From: AB-137-C09 sp964458185
GTDB lineage: Bacteria; Pseudomonadota; Zetaproteobacteria; Mariprofundales; Mariprofundaceae
Length of the DNA: 64,000 nt
Assembly (NCBI GenBank): GCA_964458185.1
Contig: CAYWFG010000009.1
Span: 1 to 64,000, forward strand
Direction: 5' to 3'
The translations under genes were made by a program, and so were the position numbers. The notes under the pieces are model-generated. The model was given only the letters and a program-made list of their open reading frames with translations. It had not been told where the DNA came from and ran no database searches. Below are positions 61,326-64,000 of the stretch, piece after piece. The first letter of the stretch is position 1; each line of letters begins with the position of its first letter.

Positions 61326-62567
61326 ATGAAAGCGTTAAAAAATATCATTAGGGGGGCCTCGGTGCTGGCTATCATGGCCATGTTCGTCGCCGCCCCGCAA
61401 ACGGCACACGCCGTAACTGCCGCGCAGTCCACGGTTAAAAACGTGGTGACTGTTTCTTATGGCGATGGTGCGGGCTTTACCACCAGTGTAACCGCAACCA
61501 ACTTTGTGATCGTTGATTTGGTTGCTGCTGCACCTACGGTTTCTGCACCTGTGGATCAAACCACGACAGCGGGAAGCTCTGTAAGCTACGCTTATACTAT
61601 TACTTCGAATGCCAATGGCTCTGATATTGTTACATTATCAGCACTGTCCACCAACACCAATGTTGGTGTGCCGACTATTGATTTCTATTCTGATGCCGCT
61701 TTAACCACGGTTATTGCAGGCGGTACTGTCACCTTGGGTGCTTCTGATGTGTATGCTAACGTAAGCATTGCAGCAGTAGGCACAACGGCAATTACGATTC
61801 CTGCGGATCAAGCAGCGGATGGTTCTGTCAATGGCATTATTGCTAATGATACAGTATCTATTGGTGCTGCAATTTTCACTGTTGCTTCTGTTGTTGATAA
61901 TGGTGGTGCTAATTCTGTAGCAACTTCAACCATTACGGTTAATGGCAATGGCACATTAACAGCATTAACCGCAGGCACATTGATTGAAGAACAAGCAACG
62001 GTCTACATGGCTGTTGCTGTTGGTACGTTGGCGGGTGTTGGCGATGGTACACACAGCATTGTGTTGACTGTAACCGATGGTGTAAATCCAGCAACGGATA
62101 CCACTGTGACCATTGTTTCTGGTCCTAGCCTACAAGTGGATAAATACTCTGCGAATATATCCACTGGTGTGGCGGGTACGGGTGCGGGCGTCTTAATCAA
62201 TGGTAGAACCTATTACCCTACTGGTATTGTTGGCAAGCCTGCTGAAGTCATTGGTTATGCCATCATCATCACCAATACAGGTGCTGGCGATGCCACTGGT
62301 GTAGTTGTAACGGATCCGATTCCTGCTTATACCACTTATGTTGCTACAAGTATGTTCCTTGATCCTTATACGGGATCAGGATTACCGTTTGCTGGTGTAA
62401 CCGATGGAATAGGTGACGATGCTGGTGAGGCCAATGTCGGAGCCTCTGAAATTACCGTCTATGCTGGCTTTGGCGGTACTAATGTAGCGGGCTACGCTGG
62501 CGGTACAGGCGGCACTTTGCCTGCAGGCAAGGTCAGCCATGTTACCTTCTCTGTAACTGTTGACTAA
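61326..62567 (+). CDS. secreted DUF11-type beta-rich protein, paralogue A
   Basis: The 413-residue precursor has a signal peptide ending AHA/V after residue 29. The mature protein is rich in Thr, Val, Ala and Gly, contains no Cys, and looks like a chain of Ig-like beta domains. YAYTITSNANGSDIVTLSA and the C-terminal DUF11 segment IGYAIIITNTGAGDATGVVV-TDPIPAYTTYV correspond to segments of the next gene, so the two are paralogues. AAAAAGGAGAG precedes the ATG. No sorting motif is seen; a surface layer, sheath or matrix role is inferred from composition. Confidence 0.8.
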   Translation: MKALKNIIRGASVLAIMAMFVAAPQTAHAVTAAQSTVKNVVTVSYGDGAGFTTSVTATNFVIVDLVAAAPTVSAPVDQTTTAGSSVSYAYTITSNANGSDIVTLSALSTNTNVGVPTIDFYSDAALTTVIAGGTVTLGASDVYANVSIAAVGTTAITIPADQAADGSVNGIIANDTVSIGAAIFTVASVVDNGGANSVATSTITVNGNGTLTALTAGTLIEEQATVYMAVAVGTLAGVGDGTHSIVLTVTDGVNPATDTTVTIVSGPSLQVDKYSANISTGVAGTGAGVLINGRTYYPTGIVGKPAEVIGYAIIITNTGAGDATGVVVTDPIPAYTTYVATSMFLDPYTGSGLPFAGVTDGIGDDAGEANVGASEITVYAGFGGTNVAGYAGGTGGTLPAGKVSHVTFSVTVD

Positions 62568-62589
62568 ACGCTAACTGCGCTACCTCATG

Positions 62590-62622
62590 GCTGCGTGGTT
62601 TAATCACCACGCAGCTGTTTTT
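62590..62622 (+). terminator. terminator between the two DUF11 paralogues
   Basis: A perfect 10-bp GC-rich stem (GCTGCGTGGT with ACCACGCAGC) closes a 6-base loop and is followed by TGTTTTT. It ends the transcript of paralogue A and stands 37 bp before the next ATG, suggesting attenuated read-through. Confidence 0.85.
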
Positions 62623-62658
62623 CAATGTTGGTTTTTTAATACAAAAAAGGAGTTAATC

Positions 62659-63837
62659 ATGCATATCTTTAAACGTGTAACCCTGCCGTTGTTTGTTTTT
62701 GCAGCTTTCATGCTGCCCACAGCAGCGATGGCAGTCATTACCGCAGGTGGGACGACCATCCATAATGCGGCGACTTTAACCTTTGCTGGCGGCACTGTGA
62801 CCGCATCGGTCGATGTATCGGCAGTGACCATTGCCGCAGCACCCACTATTACCGTGAATTCCACTGCCAACAATGTTAATGCCAATCAATTATTCACTTA
62901 CACTTATACCGTTACCAATAATGCTAGTGGTGCAGACACATTAAGTTTTACCGCAGCTTCGGCAAACAATGGTGTCACAGGTGCTGCGACACTCAATGTC
63001 AATGGCACGGGTGGCATTAGCAGCAGTTTAACTTTAGCAGGCTCTATCACCAGTCAGGCTTCAACAGTAGGTGTGATTTATATTCCTGCAGGTTCAGAAG
63101 CGCAGCTTGCTGTAGGTGATACTGTTTCTTTGGGTGGCAATCTTTATACAGTCGGCGGTATTACAGCGGGTGCCATTGCCAGCACTACAGGTAACACTAC
63201 TACCCCAGAAACAGCTACCGCAGTGGCACTTACCATTGTTGGGGCATCACCTGCCATTACCGCTGGTTCAGTGCCTGCTGGTACACGAATGGGCGAAGTG
63301 AAAACATTCACCACCGTGGTGACGGCAACGTCTGCTTCTGTACCGGGTGTTAATGGTACGCATACAGTCAACTTAACAGGTGCAACAACGGCAACCCAAA
63401 CTATTGCCAATGGTAATGCAGCCGTTACCTATGCCACCAGTGCTGCGGCTTTTAACCAAACAGTTACCACTGTATTATCACCCAGTGTAACCTTGGTCAA
63501 AGAGGTTCGTAATGTTACCCAAGGTGTAGCAACCTTTGCCACGGTAAATGTGAATGCGCAGGCTGGTGATACCTTGGAATACCGTCTAACGGCTACTGAA
63601 GCCACAGGCGCAACCAGTGCAACGGGCAACGTGTTAAAAGATGAAGTCCCTGCTTTCACCACCTATGTGCCAGCAAGCACAACACTCAATGGCGTTGCAG
63701 TTACTGATGGTGCTTTGTCAACTTTACCCTTAACCAATGCCAATGCTGGCGTACAAATTAACAGTGCAGGCGCGGCAGCAGGTGTGATCGTTGCGGCAGG
63801 TAATGCCGTAGTAATATTTCGGGTAACGCTGAACTGA
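62659..63837 (+). CDS. secreted DUF11-type beta-rich protein, paralogue B
   Basis: Start at ATG 62659 behind AAAAAAGGAG; a longer frame from 62587 reads through the terminator. The 392-residue precursor has a signal peptide ending AMA/V. The mature chain has no Cys, is very rich in Thr, Ala, Val and Asn, and aligns by eye with paralogue A: TYTYTVTNNASGADTLSF, LAVGDTVSLGGNLYTVGGI and DEVPAFTTYVPAS. It is followed by its own terminator. Likely an exported structural protein. Confidence 0.8.
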   Translation: MHIFKRVTLPLFVFAAFMLPTAAMAVITAGGTTIHNAATLTFAGGTVTASVDVSAVTIAAAPTITVNSTANNVNANQLFTYTYTVTNNASGADTLSFTAASANNGVTGAATLNVNGTGGISSSLTLAGSITSQASTVGVIYIPAGSEAQLAVGDTVSLGGNLYTVGGITAGAIASTTGNTTTPETATAVALTIVGASPAITAGSVPAGTRMGEVKTFTTVVTATSASVPGVNGTHTVNLTGATTATQTIANGNAAVTYATSAAAFNQTVTTVLSPSVTLVKEVRNVTQGVATFATVNVNAQAGDTLEYRLTATEATGATSATGNVLKDEVPAFTTYVPASTTLNGVAVTDGALSTLPLTNANAGVQINSAGAAAGVIVAAGNAVVIFRVTLN

Positions 63838-63845
63838 TGATGATG

Positions 63846-63884
63846 GTAGCGATAGGGCATGCTCTATCGCTACGTTTTCTTTTT
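63846..63884 (+). terminator. terminator after DUF11 paralogue B
   Basis: A perfect 10-bp stem (GTAGCGATAG with CTATCGCTAC) with an 8-base loop is followed by GTTTTCTTTTT, 8 bp after the paralogue B stop. Confidence 0.88.
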
Positions 63885-63971
63885 CTTTCGTGGCAAAAGT
63901 CACGGCATGATGGTGGTGATCTGTGTACAATGGCGTAGTTGTAGCTAATAGAATAAAAAAGGAAGAATATC

Positions 63972-64000
63972 ATGGGGTTAAAGGCAATCAAAGCATTGGT
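63972..64000 (+). CDS. start of a further gene (runs off window)
   Basis: Behind the ribosome binding site AAAAAAGGAAG an ATG at 63972 opens a frame that reads MGLKAIKAL before the window ends. The basic N-terminus would suit a signal peptide, and spacing and leader resemble those of the two preceding DUF11 genes, so it may be another member of the set. Nothing more can be said. Confidence 0.45.

Noticed and set aside
1..64000. CRISPR arrays, prophage genes, rRNA operons and complete insertion sequences
   Set aside because: No spaced direct repeats, phage structural genes, rRNA sequence or transposase genes were found in reading the window.

Overview
The window is chromosomal DNA of a Gram-negative proteobacterium. 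It has an LPS-exporting outer membrane (LptF, LptD, LolA), ubiquinone hydroxylases, a cbb3-oxidase assembly factor (CcoG), RpoH, GatCAB, HemX/HemY, and the long single-chain PurL. Pairs such as ypjD-corB and lolA-rarA-crcB point to Gammaproteobacteria or a close relative (Zetaproteobacteria are also possible). I cannot fix the genus. Most of the window is dense housekeeping sequence with many 1-8 bp gene overlaps, interrupted by a few accessory islands.

Layout. 1-6341 (minus strand): YdbL and YnbE envelope proteins, an OmpA-domain lipoprotein and a very large thioester alpha-2-macroglobulin. 6430-9409 (plus): a mer-like metal operon with a MerR regulator, MerT, a 45-residue membrane protein, MerF, a CopZ-N-type Fe-S/Zn metallochaperone, a GDCC cysteine protein, an outer-membrane channel and a periplasmic HMA protein. 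No mercuric reductase is present. 9536-13491: hemB-hemX-hemY and an orphan LuxR-type response regulator. 13509-18493 (minus): slyX-rdgB-rph-serB, then small cytochrome c genes, lipoproteins and ccoG. 18587-20692: ypjD-corB. 20728-28173 (minus): lptF, gatB-gatA-gatC, a nitronate monooxygenase-like flavoprotein, and ffh. 28237-29549: tRNA-Gln and a Pho-box-controlled pstS. 29585-34665 (plus): a hybrid sensor kinase with a dead receiver, gamma-glutamyltransferase, a HepT/MntA type VII toxin-antitoxin pair and a Tim44-domain protein. 34667-37661 (minus): a DUF218 protein, pyruvate kinase and CcdA. 37739-38261: a decayed remnant of clpB. 38383-51375 (plus): lptD, speD, purL, map, a DUF2333 protein, rpoH, lolA, a FadL-type porin, rarA and crcB. 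51378-58145: an A-type Fe-S carrier, yaaA, two FAD ubiquinone hydroxylases and ileS. 58196-60450 (minus): fur, an FTR1 iron permease and an orphan FecCD permease under a Fur box. 60788-64000 (plus): a tandem set of secreted DUF11-type beta proteins that runs off the end.

Non-coding structure stands out. A palindromic element of about 145 bp, resembling a MITE, occurs twice in opposite orientations (20728-20871 and 52694-52838), each time between convergent genes. The second copy supplies the last 15 codons and the stop of a ubiquinone hydroxylase. A different long inverted repeat of about 165 bp lies directly in front of the rpoH ribosome binding site, and a solitary copy of one of its arms lies directly upstream of the merR promoter. 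The strongest leads for something undescribed are the reductase-less mer-like operon with its tiny CPSCH membrane protein, the two families of palindromic elements, and the tandem DUF11 surface proteins.
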